A stretch of 64,000 bases of DNA from Alphaproteobacteria bacterium (GTDB lineage: Bacteria > Pseudomonadota > Alphaproteobacteria > ATCC43930 > CGMCC-115725): NCBI GenBank assembly GCA_028871055.1, contig JAGWON010000015.1, positions 1 to 64,000 of the forward strand. Reading direction: 5' to 3'. A program made the position numbers and the translations under genes. This document shows positions 15,752-27,982 of this stretch, one piece after another (the stretch's first letter is position 1; each line of letters opens with the position of its first letter). The notes beneath the pieces were generated by a model that saw only the letters and a list, made by a program, of their open reading frames with translations, did not search any database and was not told the DNA's origin.

Positions 15752-16827
15752 GAACGGGCGGCCTGCTTGGCTTGGCCGATGACTTTTCCGGCCCGTCGCA
15801 CGGCCGCGCCGCTCTCGTACCACTGCTTGCTGGCGTTGACGATCCGCACGACGGACAGCATCACCGGAACCTCGGTCAGGACGCCGACGACGGTGGCAAG
15901 CGCCGCGCCCGAGGCAAAGCCGAACAGGCTGATGGCTGCGGCTACGGCCAGTTCGAAAAAGTTGCTTGCGCCGATGAGTGCCGAAGGCGCGGCGACGCAA
16001 TGCGCCTCGCCGGCTGCCCGGTTGAGGAGATAGGCGAGTCCGGCATTGAAATAGACCTGAATCAGGATCGGTACGGCGAGAAGCGCGATGATCAACGGTT
16101 GCGCGACAATTTGTTCGCCCTGGAAACCGAAGAGCACGACGAGCGTCGCGAGCAAAGCGATCAAGGCGACCGGCTGAAGCCGAACGAGCAGCCGCCGCAA
16201 GCCCGCTGCGCCACTCCGTGCGAGCGCCCTGCTGCGGACGATCTGCGCGGCGATGACCGGAACGACGATGTAGAGCGCCACGGAAAGCAGCAGCGTGCTC
16301 CACGGCACGGTGATCGCCGAAATACCGAGCAAAAGGCCGACGATCGGCGCGAAGGCGAAGACCATGATCGTGTCGTTCAGGGCGACTTGCGTCAGCGTGA
16401 AGTCCGGCTCGCCGTCGGACAAGTTGCTCCACACAAAGACCATCGCGGTGCAAGGGGCCGCCGCCAGCAGAATCAATCCGGCGATGTAGCTGGCGATCTG
16501 GCCCGGCGGGAAATAGGGCGCAAACAGATAACCGACGAAAAGCCAACCCAGCGCCGCCATCGAGAACGGCTTGACCGCCCAGTTGATGAACAGCGTCACG
16601 CCGATGCCGCGCCAATGCGCACGCACCTTGCCGATGGCGGAGAAGTCCACCTTGATCAGCATCGGGATGATCATCAGCCAGATCAACACCGCGACCGGTA
16701 GGTTGACCTCGGCGATCTCGGCGGCGCCGATTGCGTGGAAAACGCCGGGCAGAAGATGCCCGAGCGCGATGCCAACGACGATGCAGAATCCGACCCAAAG
16801 GGTCAGATACCGTTCAAAAAGCGACAT
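15748..16827 (-). CDS. arsB: ACR3-family arsenite efflux permease
   Basis: This 359-residue protein with about ten membrane helices belongs to the ACR3 (BART) arsenite exporters, not the larger ArsB family; the symbol is used in the loose annotation sense. The key cysteine lies in AAAPCTAMVFVWSNL, a hallmark of ACR3. VALNDTIMVFAFAPIVGLLLG also fits. It exports arsenite using the membrane potential. It is the last gene of a six-gene operon that runs leftwards from arsR. Confidence 0.93.
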   Translation of the reverse strand: MSLFERYLTLWVGFCIVVGIALGHLLPGVFHAIGAAEIAEVNLPVAVLIWLMIIPMLIKVDFSAIGKVRAHWRGIGVTLFINWAVKPFSMAALGWLFVGYLFAPYFPPGQIASYIAGLILLAAAPCTAMVFVWSNLSDGEPDFTLTQVALNDTIMVFAFAPIVGLLLGISAITVPWSTLLLSVALYIVVPVIAAQIVRSRALARSGAAGLRRLLVRLQPVALIALLATLVVLFGFQGEQIVAQPLIIALLAVPILIQVYFNAGLAYLLNRAAGEAHCVAAPSALIGASNFFELAVAAAISLFGFASGAALATVVGVLTEVPVMLSVVRIVNASKQWYESGAAVRRAGKVIGQAKQAARS

Positions 16828-16863
16828 GTGGCCGTGCCCTTTGGTTTCCAGACCCGGCGATGG

Positions 16864-17382
16864 TCACGATGCGGCGTCTTCGGGTGCGCGCGTGCCGCCG
16901 ATCCGCCGCGCCTCGCGCTGCAAGGCGAGCCGGTCGAGCTTCTCGAATGGCAATGCGAGGAACAGCTTGATGCGGGTGTCGAGCCGCCGGAAGGCGTCAC
17001 GGAACGCGGCCATCTTTTCCGCGTCGGTGCCCTCCGCCGCGGCTGGATCGGGCACGCCCCAATGCGCCGTGATGGGCTGGCCCGGCCAGACCGGACAGGT
17101 CTCGGCTGCCGCCTGGTCGCAGACGGTGAAGACGAAATCCATGCGCGGCGCGTCGGGCCGGGCGAATTCGTTCCAGCTCTTGGAGCGCAGGCCTTCGGTC
17201 GGTAGCTTCATCGCTTGCAGCAACTTGAGCGTCAGCGGATTGACCGCGCCCTTCGGCTGGCTGCCGGCGCTGTAGGCGCGGAACCGGCCCTTGCCCCAAT
17301 GGTTGAGCAGAACCTCGCCGATGACGCTGCGCGCCGAATTGCCGGTGCACAGGAAGAGGACGTTGTAGGGCCGATCTCTCAT
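16864..17382 (-). CDS. arsC: arsenate reductase, low-molecular-weight phosphatase type
   Basis: This 172-residue protein starts YNVLFLCTGNSARS, the P-loop with catalytic C12, and has FTVCDQAAAETCPVWPG with C88 and C96. It reduces arsenate to arsenite for export by the neighbouring ACR3 protein. Reductases of this fold use either thioredoxin or glutathione/glutaredoxin to recycle their disulfide. A glutaredoxin-2-like gene is directly upstream, favouring the latter, by inference. About 30 residues beyond the core domain form a charged helical tail. Confidence 0.93.
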   Translation of the reverse strand: MRDRPYNVLFLCTGNSARSVIGEVLLNHWGKGRFRAYSAGSQPKGAVNPLTLKLLQAMKLPTEGLRSKSWNEFARPDAPRMDFVFTVCDQAAAETCPVWPGQPITAHWGVPDPAAAEGTDAEKMAAFRDAFRRLDTRIKLFLALPFEKLDRLALQREARRIGGTRAPEDAAS

Positions 17383-17429
17383 GCTTCGATCCTCGCGCTG
17401 GCTGCGTTTCCTGTCATGCGCCGGCTTGG

Positions 17430-18068
17430 TCAGACCACGGGCAACGGCTGATAGCCGATGCGGCTCATCATCGACTCAAAATAATCCCGGACTTTCCGCG
17501 GCAACCGGAGCCCTTTGACGATCGCAACGGATCGCAGCAGCGGCAAGACGCGGATATCATCGAGCGACGGCGCGCCGTTGACCGCGAACGGGCTCTCGAT
17601 CAGGCGGTCGAGCTCTTCGAGGTCGGGCATCAGCTCCGCGATGTAACGACGGGTGTTGGCGCGAAGCTCCACGAAGTCGCCAAACGCCTTGCGCTTGCGC
17701 AGGTTATAGTGGTCGAGCGCGGCGATGGTGGCGAACTCGGGCAGGTCGAGCAGGGGATAGCGCGGCATGGTCAGCGGCGCGGTCTTGGCGACGACCCGGT
17801 CGGCCCATGCCGCGATCTCGGAGCGCTGCGGGCCGGTGAGAAGCGGATCGCCGCGGCTGTCGATGTATTTGACCATGTCCATGCTCTCGAGCATGGGGTG
17901 GCCGTCGTCCTTGACCAGGATCGGAATGACCCGCTTGCCGACGAGCCCGACCATGGTGTCCGTGTCGTCGTCGAGCACCACGGTTTCCTGCAAGTGCAGC
18001 CGCTTGAGCGCGGCGGCCATGCGCACGCGGAAACACAGCGAGCAGTGTTCAAACATGTAAAGTCTCAT
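17430..18068 (-). CDS. grxB: glutaredoxin 2-like protein
   Basis: This 212-residue protein has the GrxB two-domain layout: a thioredoxin-fold N-terminus with MRLYMFEHCSLCFRVRM (C9-x2-C12), cis-proline region VIPILVKDDGHPMLESMDMV, and a helical GST-like C-terminal domain with PSLDDIRVLPLLRS. GrxB transfers electrons from glutathione to substrates such as arsenate reductase. Its place between arsI and arsC in an ars operon is unusual and suggests it is a dedicated reductant here. The CSLC active site differs from the CPYC of E. coli GrxB. Confidence 0.9.
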   Translation of the reverse strand: MRLYMFEHCSLCFRVRMAAALKRLHLQETVVLDDDTDTMVGLVGKRVIPILVKDDGHPMLESMDMVKYIDSRGDPLLTGPQRSEIAAWADRVVAKTAPLTMPRYPLLDLPEFATIAALDHYNLRKRKAFGDFVELRANTRRYIAELMPDLEELDRLIESPFAVNGAPSLDDIRVLPLLRSVAIVKGLRLPRKVRDYFESMMSRIGYQPLPVV

Positions 18069-18089
18069 GTCGCCTGCTCCTGCCGCACC

Positions 18090-18548
18090 TCAGCACGCGT
18101 GAGTGGCCTTGGCGCCGCAGCCGCAGGCAGGTGCTGGCGCGGCGACGCTCGCCAGCCGCTCGGTCGCGCCGGCGTTGCCGTAAACCGTCGCCTCGCCGTG
18201 TGTCAGGAAGGTTTCCCACGCGACGCCCTGCGGATCGGCAATCCACTGCTTGTCCGACTTTGCGTAACAACAGGTCGTCGCCGTTTCTTCCAGCACCGGC
18301 GCTTTCGCCTGCGCCAAGCGGTCCGCGACCTCGGCGAGTTCGGCCGCGTCCTCGACCTGGATGCCGAGATGGTCGACGCCGGCGGCCGTGCCGCGCTGCG
18401 AGATCGCGAAGTTGACGCGCGGATCGTCGAGCATCCATTTGGCGTAATCCGGCTTGCGCACGGCCGGCGCGGCGGCGAACAGCGTCGTATAGAATTCGAC
18501 TGAGCGGTCGATGTCGTCGACCGCGACGTGGACATGAAAGCGCTTCAT
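18090..18548 (-). CDS. arsI: ArsI-type C-As lyase / VOC-family protein
   Basis: This 152-residue protein is a vicinal-oxygen-chelate domain with the vicinal cysteine pair C93-C94 in TTCCYAKSDKQW, which binds trivalent organoarsenicals in ArsI. Likely metal ligands are a histidine near residues 5-7, H60 (VDHLGIQ) and E112 (WETFLTHG). ArsI cleaves the carbon-arsenic bond of trivalent methyl or aryl arsenicals. A C-terminal tail, ACGCGAKATHAC, adds three more cysteines beyond the fold. The related CadI group is an alternative name for similar proteins. Confidence 0.88.
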   Translation of the reverse strand: MKRFHVHVAVDDIDRSVEFYTTLFAAAPAVRKPDYAKWMLDDPRVNFAISQRGTAAGVDHLGIQVEDAAELAEVADRLAQAKAPVLEETATTCCYAKSDKQWIADPQGVAWETFLTHGEATVYGNAGATERLASVAAPAPACGCGAKATHAC

Positions 18549-18562
18549 GGTCGATCTCCGGA

Positions 18563-18790
18563 TTAGGGACGATTGGTGCGATCAAGCGGCCAATAGCGGC
18601 CGGACGTGACGCCGATTTCCGATAATGACCGTTCATCGAGCTGGCGGAGCTCGCACCAGGCAGTGCGCGCGGCCTGGCGCATGCGCAGCCGAGCGACGAC
18701 GGTGCGACACGCGGCACGCCAAAGATTTAGTGCGCCGCCGGCAGGCAGGACGCCGGCCAACGGTTCGGGGCAGCAGAGCGCGGCGTTCAT
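18563..18790 (-). CDS. DUF1127 small protein in ars operon
   Basis: From the ATG at 18790 this is 75 residues. The second half, LRQLDERSLSEIGVTSGRYW, is a DUF1127 (YjiS-like) motif common in alphaproteobacterial small proteins. A vicinal cysteine pair, C6-C7 (ALCCPEP), plus C28 and C46 are not part of the usual domain. The start overlaps the arsR stop by 4 bases, so it is translated with the repressor. Its role in arsenic handling is unknown; the cysteine pair hints at As(III) binding. A longer frame upstream is read-through antisense to nothing recognisable. Confidence 0.7.
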   Translation of the reverse strand: MNAALCCPEPLAGVLPAGGALNLWRAACRTVVARLRMRQAARTAWCELRQLDERSLSEIGVTSGRYWPLDRTNRP

Positions 18791-19137
18791 GCCGACCTCC
18801 GTTGGGCGCGCGTGGGTTTGGCGGCGGCTGGCTGGCACGCGGGCGCGCAAGCCGCACCGCCGCAGCAATTCTCGGTGAGATAGGCGACGAGGCCGTTCAT
18901 CGCCGCGTAGTCGGCGGCGTAGATCAGCCGGCGGCCGAGCCGCCGCTGCGTCACCAGCCCGGCGCGCAGCAGTTGCTGGAGATGGAAGGTGAGGGACGAC
19001 GGCGGCAGCTCGAGCCGCGACGCGATCTCGCCTGCCGGCAGGCCCGCCGGCCCGCGCTTCACCAGCAGGCGATAGACTGCGAGCCGGTGGCCGTGCGCCA
19101 CCGCGCCGAGCGCCACCACGGCATCGTCCGCTTTCAT
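18787..19137 (-). CDS. arsR: ArsR-family arsenic-responsive repressor
   Basis: This 116-residue winged-helix protein has the ArsR core (ASRLELPPSSLTFHLQQLLRAGLV). It lacks the ELCVCDL metal motif of E. coli ArsR, but has C-terminal cysteines C91-C92 and C97 (NCCGGAAC) plus C101, like the C-terminal As(III) site of the Acidithiobacillus-type ArsR. It should repress the operon running to acr3 until arsenite binds. It is the first gene of that operon. Confidence 0.92.
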   Translation of the reverse strand: MKADDAVVALGAVAHGHRLAVYRLLVKRGPAGLPAGEIASRLELPPSSLTFHLQQLLRAGLVTQRRLGRRLIYAADYAAMNGLVAYLTENCCGGAACAPACQPAAAKPTRAQRRSA

Positions 19138-19152
19138 CCGATCCTCCGATAT

Positions 19153-19168
19153 TTCGAAGATAATCGAA
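19153..19168. promoter_or_regulatory. candidate ArsR operator
   Basis: TTCGA-AGATAA-TCGAA is an inverted repeat 16 bases upstream of the arsR start, in the only AT-rich patch of the arsR-secG gap. ArsR-family operators are short dyads at this position. The rest of the 309-base gap (19169-19446) must hold the secG promoter, but no further element was recognised in it. Confidence 0.5.
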
Positions 19169-19446
19169 CAATAGGAAAGGAGCGGGCGGCCGTCAAGCGC
19201 CGCCGCGGCTGCGCCGCGAGAGCGTGACGGCAGGGTGGATCGTCAGTGGGTCGCGGGTCGTGTCCCCGGCGCGAGGCTTTCGCGGGCGGCGTCGAAGGCG
19301 ACACCCCGCGACACGCACGGCCCGCGTCCGGCTACGCACATAAGCGCTAGGCAGACGCTAAAGCCGTTCCAAGCTGGAAACATCCCGCCGCCTGCGGCCG
19401 CCTTGGCACTGGCAATCCGGCGCCGGACGGTCTAAAACCCCGGCCC

Positions 19447-19806
19447 ATGTTCACGGTCATCGTGGTTATTCACTTGCTGCTGGCGGTGGCGCTGGTCGCC
19501 GTCATTCTGCTGCAGAAGAGCGAGGGCGGCGCCCTCGGTATTGGCGGCGGCGGCATGTCCGGCTTCATGAGCGGCCGCTCGACCGCCAACCTGCTCACCC
19601 GCACCACTGCGGTCCTCACCGCGTGCTTCTTCGGCACCAGCATCGCGCTGGCGATCATTGCCGCCCGCGGCCGCGTGCCGGTCTCGGTGATCGATCAACC
19701 GGTGCCGACGCAGCAGGCGCCGGCGGCACCGAGCGCGCCCGGCTCACCGGCCAAGCCGCAGGCGCCCGCCGCGCCCGCCGGACCGTCGGTGCCGCTGACG
19801 AAATGA
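19447..19806 (+). CDS. secG: preprotein translocase subunit SecG
   Basis: This 119-residue protein has the two SecG membrane helices, with VILLQKSEGGALGIGGGGMSG between them, and a Pro/Ala-rich C-terminal tail usual in alphaproteobacteria. It is a helper subunit of the SecYEG protein-export channel. In relatives it lies between tpiA and pyrG; here both neighbours have been separated by insertions, though the order is kept. Confidence 0.94.
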   Translation: MFTVIVVIHLLLAVALVAVILLQKSEGGALGIGGGGMSGFMSGRSTANLLTRTTAVLTACFFGTSIALAIIAARGRVPVSVIDQPVPTQQAPAAPSAPGSPAKPQAPAAPAGPSVPLTK

Positions 19807-19897
19807 TGCGCCCACAAAGCGCCGCAATCGCCGGTTCGTCCTGTTGCAGTATCGTCGTCGCCCGGTTTGTGTCCGCATTCCGATCAGGAGGCTCACG

Positions 19898-20263
19898 ATG
19901 AACGCGCGTATCGCCTTCGCCGCCGCCGTTTTTGCCGCGCTCCTTGCGGTCGTCGCAGTCGCGTCGTCGGCGCGCGCGCAGATCAGCGCCCAGATCGTCA
20001 TCACCACGCCGCCGCCGGCGCCCGTCGTGATCGCGCCGCCGCCGCCGCGTCCGGGCTTCGTCTGGGCGCCGGGGTTCTGGGGCTGGGAGCACGGCCGCCA
20101 CGTCTGGCACGAGGGGTACTGGATAGCGGCGCGGCCCGGCGCGGTCTACGTGCCGGCGCAATGGGTCGCGGTGCGGGGTGGCTGGCGCTTCATGCCCGGT
20201 CATTGGGAGCGGCACGGCCCGCCGGGTTGCCCGCCAGGACTCGCCAAACAGGGCCGCTGCTAG
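19898..20263 (+). CDS. secreted YXWXXGHW-repeat protein
   Basis: The ATG at 19898 follows AGGAG. The 121-residue product has a signal peptide (MNARIAFAAAVFAALLAVVAVA...ARA) and a Pro/Trp-rich mature part with repeats such as FVWAPGFWGW, VYVPAQWVAVRGGWRFMPGHW. Such YXW-repeat proteins are short, exported and widespread, with no defined function; they may bind the cell surface. It is a lone gene between secG and the helicase. Confidence 0.8.
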   Translation: MNARIAFAAAVFAALLAVVAVASSARAQISAQIVITTPPPAPVVIAPPPPRPGFVWAPGFWGWEHGRHVWHEGYWIAARPGAVYVPAQWVAVRGGWRFMPGHWERHGPPGCPPGLAKQGRC

Positions 20264-20535
20264 CCAAATCACGCGCCGAACGCGCTTCGTCTTTCGTTAA
20301 CGCTTGCGGAAATTCGCCGGCACCGGCGTTATTCGGTTGACTTCGCGCGCGGGCAGGCCCATGTAACGGCCACCTCCTTCTCGCGAATGCGCGAAGCGCG
20401 GCGGATTTCGATCCCCAGCGCCCCGGTTTCGAGAAATCACCAACAACACGGCACCTCGGTTCGCGCGGGGCAAGCCAAAACCACAGGCCGCCGCGCCTGC
20501 GCGCTCGGCCGTATCGATAGAAAGCAAACCACACA
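20264..20535 (+). other. 272-base region ahead of the RNA helicase gene
   Basis: Open frames here on either strand show no protein-like features. Long 5' leaders are common in front of DEAD-box helicase genes, where they take part in cold-shock or autoregulation, so a structured leader is plausible. No specific structure was identified. Confidence 0.3.
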
Positions 20536-21906
<1,371 letters not shown>

Positions 21907-21924
21907 GCGGCGCTGCTTTTCTTC

Positions 21925-22030
21925 GTCATGCCCGGCCCACGGGTCCGGCCGTAGGCCGGCCGAGGACAAGCCTTGTGCCGGGCATCCACGCCTTCAAGAC
22001 GGGATGGCCGAGTCACGCCCGGCCATGACG
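21925..22030. repeat. GGCCGG..GGGCATCCACG dispersed palindromic repeat, copy 1
   Basis: The element runs from TCATGCCCGG to GGCCATGACGG, with mirror-image ends and internal pairing of the CGGGCATCCACG / GATGGCCG segments. Related copies lie at about 27161, 34435, 38363 and 52321. With the next repeat it fills most of the 313-base helicase-pyrG gap. Confidence 0.8.
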
Positions 22031-22052
22031 GCAAAGCGCATTCATACCGCCC

Positions 22053-22132
22053 GTCATTGCGAGCGGAGCGAAGCAATCCAGAGGACAGCGCGTCTCCTGG
22101 ATTGCTTCGTCGCTGCGCTCCTCGCAATGACG
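22053..22132. repeat. CATTGCGAGCGGAGCGAAGCAATCC-type palindromic repeat
   Basis: Left arm CGTCATTGCGAGCGGAGCG and right arm CGCTGCGCTCCTCGCAATG, with AAGCAATCCAG and CTGGATTGCTT inside, make a long near-perfect hairpin. This repeat type is known from many bacterial genomes. Only one copy was seen here, about 87 bases upstream of pyrG. Confidence 0.8.
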
Positions 22133-22219
22133 ATCGAGAGGATGTCGCATATCCGCCCTGCGCGCCGAGTCGTCGCTTTCCGTTTGCGTGCGCCTCCCGG
22201 TGCTGTATCTTGAAATTCC

Positions 22220-23845
<1,626 letters not shown>

Positions 23846-23886
23846 TGACCAATCAAGATAGCCTTCTATGACTGAACGAAGACCTT

Positions 23887-24767
23887 TCAGGTATTCGGCG
23901 GTTGGCCTGTTACGTGCTTAGCAAACCATGCTTCAAGTGCGGGTAGATCAGTTACGTAAATTTGTCCGCCACGAGCGAGTTCGATTACTGGATAGCGAAC
24001 TCCTCTCGGATAAGCGTTGCCACGATCTGCGCTTATAATGAGTCGGAATATGGGCCAGAGCGTCGAGACAAATGAAACGGGTTCACCGTCGATGTGCGAT
24101 CCGGCAATATTCGAACAAACGATTCCACACAGGCTTCCAGTTTCATCAAACGCTGGGCCGCCGCTCATGCCGCCGTCAAAGCGCGCACCGACCTGAAAAC
24201 ATGGGAATGGAAGATTGGCATCTCGCCGCATGGGAAAAATTGCGCGAACGCGGCCCACACTTACCATTGGCTCATCATTTAATTCAATGTGGTTACACCC
24301 AGCGGCGTTTTTGCTCACCGCGACTGTCGAAAGTCGATAGCCAAACGCTGCGACGGGCTCATCGGTTTCTGGCGCAAACGGATTAACGCGAGGTTGCCTT
24401 CGATTTGCGGCTTTTCCGGTTGGCTTCGTCCTGGGTTCGTTGCCAATCGCAGAAGAGCCAAGTCCGATGCAGGATCTGCGACGCCGTCGATTACATCCCA
24501 TACAATGTATTCAGGCCCGGGAAGTAACTGGACGGCTTGAACGCTCTTGTCGGCATGGTTGATGGGACCAGCAATAAATTCATCGATTACGTGTCTTGCT
24601 GTAACAAGTAGATTGCCACAGAGGATCGTGGCGGTTCCAATTACATACGGTGAGTCAGAATAGAAATTGACTACGAGCCGAAGTGCAATTTCGGAAAGCT
24701 GGGTCGTCGGCTCTTGTTTCTCGAATGGCTTGTCTAACGGAAAGGTTGTGATACGCGGCATTCGCAT
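23887..24767 (-). pseudogene. trypsin-like serine protease, frameshifted
   Basis: Two overlapping frames together spell a trypsin-fold protease of about 293 residues. The first half has the catalytic histidine (LLVTARHVID) and aspartate (SDLALLRL); the second half has the serine motif GMSGGPAFDETG. The frames meet around 24380-24400, after KPQIEGN and before RVNPFAPETD, and restoring one base makes the length divisible by three. Base composition is clearly more AT-rich than the neighbours, with codons unusual for this chromosome, pointing to horizontal transfer. No signal peptide is seen. A sequencing slip remains possible because the lesion is one base. Confidence 0.75.
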
Positions 24768-24786
24768 GGAGACAGGTCTCAGCAAA

Positions 24787-24800
24787 GATAATGCATTATC
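24787..24800. promoter_or_regulatory. 14-bp perfect palindrome between protease remnant and kdsA
   Basis: GATAATGCATTATC is its own reverse complement. It lies 20 bases before the protease start and about 90 bases before kdsA, in AT-rich DNA. It could be an operator for the transferred gene. Confidence 0.4.
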
Positions 24801-24889
24801 GTGATTCTCTCTGGGGAGGCGGATTAACGCCTTTTTTCACGAAAAGCCACACTATCGTCGGTAGAATTTATCCGCTAAAAATCAACCCC

Positions 24890-25732
24890 ATGACCTCTCC
24901 CCGCCACGTCCATATCGGCAACATCACCTTCGGCAATGACCGGCCGCTGGCGCTGATCGCTGGTCCCTGCGTGCTGGAGAGCCGGGCGCACGCGATGGAG
25001 ATGAGCCACGCGCTGGTCGAGCTGACGGCCAAGCTCGGCATCGGCCTGGTCTACAAGACTTCGTTCGACAAGGCGAACCGCACTTCGGGCGAAAGTCCGC
25101 GCGGCATGGGTCTCGAAGCCTCGCTGCCGATCCTCGCCGAGGTGCGCGAGAAATGGGGCTGTCCGGTGCTGACCGACGTGCACGCGCCCGACCAATGCGT
25201 GCCCGCCGCCGAGGCGGTGGACGTGCTGCAAATCCCGGCGTTCCTTTGCCGCCAGACCGATCTCTTGGTTGCGGCGGCCAAGACCGGCCGCGCCATGAAC
25301 ATCAAGAAGGGCCAGTTCCTGGCGCCGTGGGACATGAAGAACGTCGCCGCCAAGGTCGCCGGCGCCGGCAACCAGGACATCCTGCTGTGCGAGCGCGGCG
25401 TCTCCTTCGGCTACAATACGCTGGTCTCCGACATGCGCGCGCTGCCGATCCTGGCCGAGACCGGCTATCCGGTGGTGTTCGACGCCACCCACTCGGTGCA
25501 GCAGCCGGGCGGGCAGGGCGAAAGCACCGGCGGCGAGCGCAAATATGTTGCGAGCCTGGCGCGGGCGGCGGTGGCGGTCGGCGTCGCCGCGGTGTTCATG
25601 GAGACCCACGAGGACCCCGATCACGCGCCCTCCGACGGACCCAACATGGTGCATTTGAAAGACATGCCGAACCTGCTTCAGAGCCTGATGGCGTTCGACA
25701 AGGTGGCCAAGGCGAAGAAGAACGGCGCATGA
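24890..25732 (+). CDS. kdsA: 3-deoxy-8-phosphooctulonate synthase
   Basis: From the ATG at 24890 the protein is 280 residues and begins [16 protein letters not shown], then [38 protein letters not shown] and [16 protein letters not shown], all KDO8P synthase signatures. It condenses phosphoenolpyruvate with arabinose 5-phosphate to make KDO8P for lipopolysaccharide. An in-frame start 33 codons earlier lies in the AT-rich inserted DNA and is unlikely. Gene order kdsA-eno is kept. Confidence 0.95.
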   Translation: MTSPRHVHIGNITFGNDRPLALIAGPCVLESRAHAMEMSHALVELTAKLGIGLVYKTSFDKANRTSGESPRGMGLEASLPILAEVREKWGCPVLTDVHAPDQCVPAAEAVDVLQIPAFLCRQTDLLVAAAKTGRAMNIKKGQFLAPWDMKNVAAKVAGAGNQDILLCERGVSFGYNTLVSDMRALPILAETGYPVVFDATHSVQQPGGQGESTGGERKYVASLARAAVAVGVAAVFMETHEDPDHAPSDGPNMVHLKDMPNLLQSLMAFDKVAKAKKNGA

Positions 25733-25750
25733 GGGCTGGGTCAATGATGT

Positions 25751-27133
<1,383 letters not shown>

Positions 27134-27160
27134 GTTCGTCCCCACGGTCAAACCCGCGTG

Positions 27161-27268
27161 TCATGCCCGGTCCACGGGTCCGGCCGATGGCCGGCCCGAG
27201 GACAAGCCTTGTGCCGGGCATCCACGTCTTGAAGACGTGGATGGCCGGGACGAGCCCGGCCATGACAA
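27161..27268. repeat. GGCCGG..GGGCATCCACG dispersed palindromic repeat, copy 2
   Basis: Starts TCATGCCCGG and ends CCCGGCCATGAC; internal GGGCATCCACGTC and GACGTGGATGGCC are complementary. It occupies the eno-ftsB gap and closely resembles copy 1. Confidence 0.8.
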
Positions 27269-27391
27269 AGGAGCAAATCGAACCCGTCAGTGCTCAGTTT
27301 CCGCCGTAGAGTCGCCTAACGACTCGTTGATTCATAATTCGGGAATCGGATTTCATTTGACCCGGCGACTCGGCCGTGATTCTGTCGAGTC

Positions 27392-27712
27392 ATGGACGTG
27401 CTTTACGCCTTGCGCGCCCGTGCGCGCCAGATCGTCGGCCCGGTCTTCGGCTTCACGCTCTGCGCCTACTTCGCCTACCATCTGGTAGAGGGCGATCGCG
27501 GCCTGCTCGCGTTGTGGAATCTGCAGACCCAGGTGCGCGATGCGCGCGCGACTTTGAGCCGGCTCGAGGCCGCGCGTGCGCCGCTGGCACGGCGCGTCGA
27601 TCTGCTGCAAGGCAACCACATCGATCGCGACTTCCTCGACGAGCGCGTGCGCGCGATGCTCAATGTCGGCGCGCCCGACGACATCGTCATCTACAACCCT
27701 CATCCAGAATAG
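27392..27712 (+). CDS. ftsB: FtsB/DivIC-type septum formation initiator
   Basis: This 106-residue protein has a short cytoplasmic start, one membrane helix (about residues 11-29), and a periplasmic coiled coil (LQTQVRDARATLSRLEAARAPLARRVDLLQ), followed by DFLDERVRAMLNVGAPDDIVIY. This is the FtsB layout and its usual alphaproteobacterial place between eno and pdhA. FtsB works with FtsL and FtsQ in the divisome. Confidence 0.9.
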   Translation: MDVLYALRARARQIVGPVFGFTLCAYFAYHLVEGDRGLLALWNLQTQVRDARATLSRLEAARAPLARRVDLLQGNHIDRDFLDERVRAMLNVGAPDDIVIYNPHPE

Positions 27713-27840
27713 GCGACCCGCCGCGGCGCCGACTCGTCGGCGCAATTCGTCGCGCCCGGAATAACCAGCGGCGTTTTACGACGGTCCGTCATGCGCGCAC
27801 GCTCGTCGCCGGTTCGGTCCAGCAGGCTTTTCAGCGGACT

Positions 27841-27906
27841 TAACCGAAAAACGGTTACGTTTCATTTTGTGTTGCAAAACAATCTCTTGTAAAGAGTCAA
27901 GTTGCA
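27841..27906 (+). promoter_or_regulatory. candidate control region upstream of the pdh operon
   Basis: TAACCG-AAAAA-CGGTTA at 27841-27857 is a perfect inverted repeat. TTTTG-TGTTG-CAAAA follows at 27865-27879, and GTTGCA occurs twice exactly 30 bases apart (27871 and 27901). The stretch is AT-rich and lies 77-142 bases before pdhA, where the promoter should be. No known binding consensus was matched. Confidence 0.45.
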
Positions 27907-27982
27907 TTGTCCGGGCTAGCTGAGTAGGGATAGCGAAGGCCGCGTTCGTCACCATGCGGCGGTTGAGAGTCCAGGAGACGCC

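Noticed and set aside
20190-20534. minus-strand frame of 114 codons before the helicase
   Set aside because: It overlaps the end of the YXW-repeat protein gene and its translation has no protein-like features or ribosome site.
23846-24889. a defence island built around the trypsin-like protease
   Set aside because: No nuclease, helicase, reverse transcriptase or effector partner is nearby; the gene stands alone between pyrG and kdsA.
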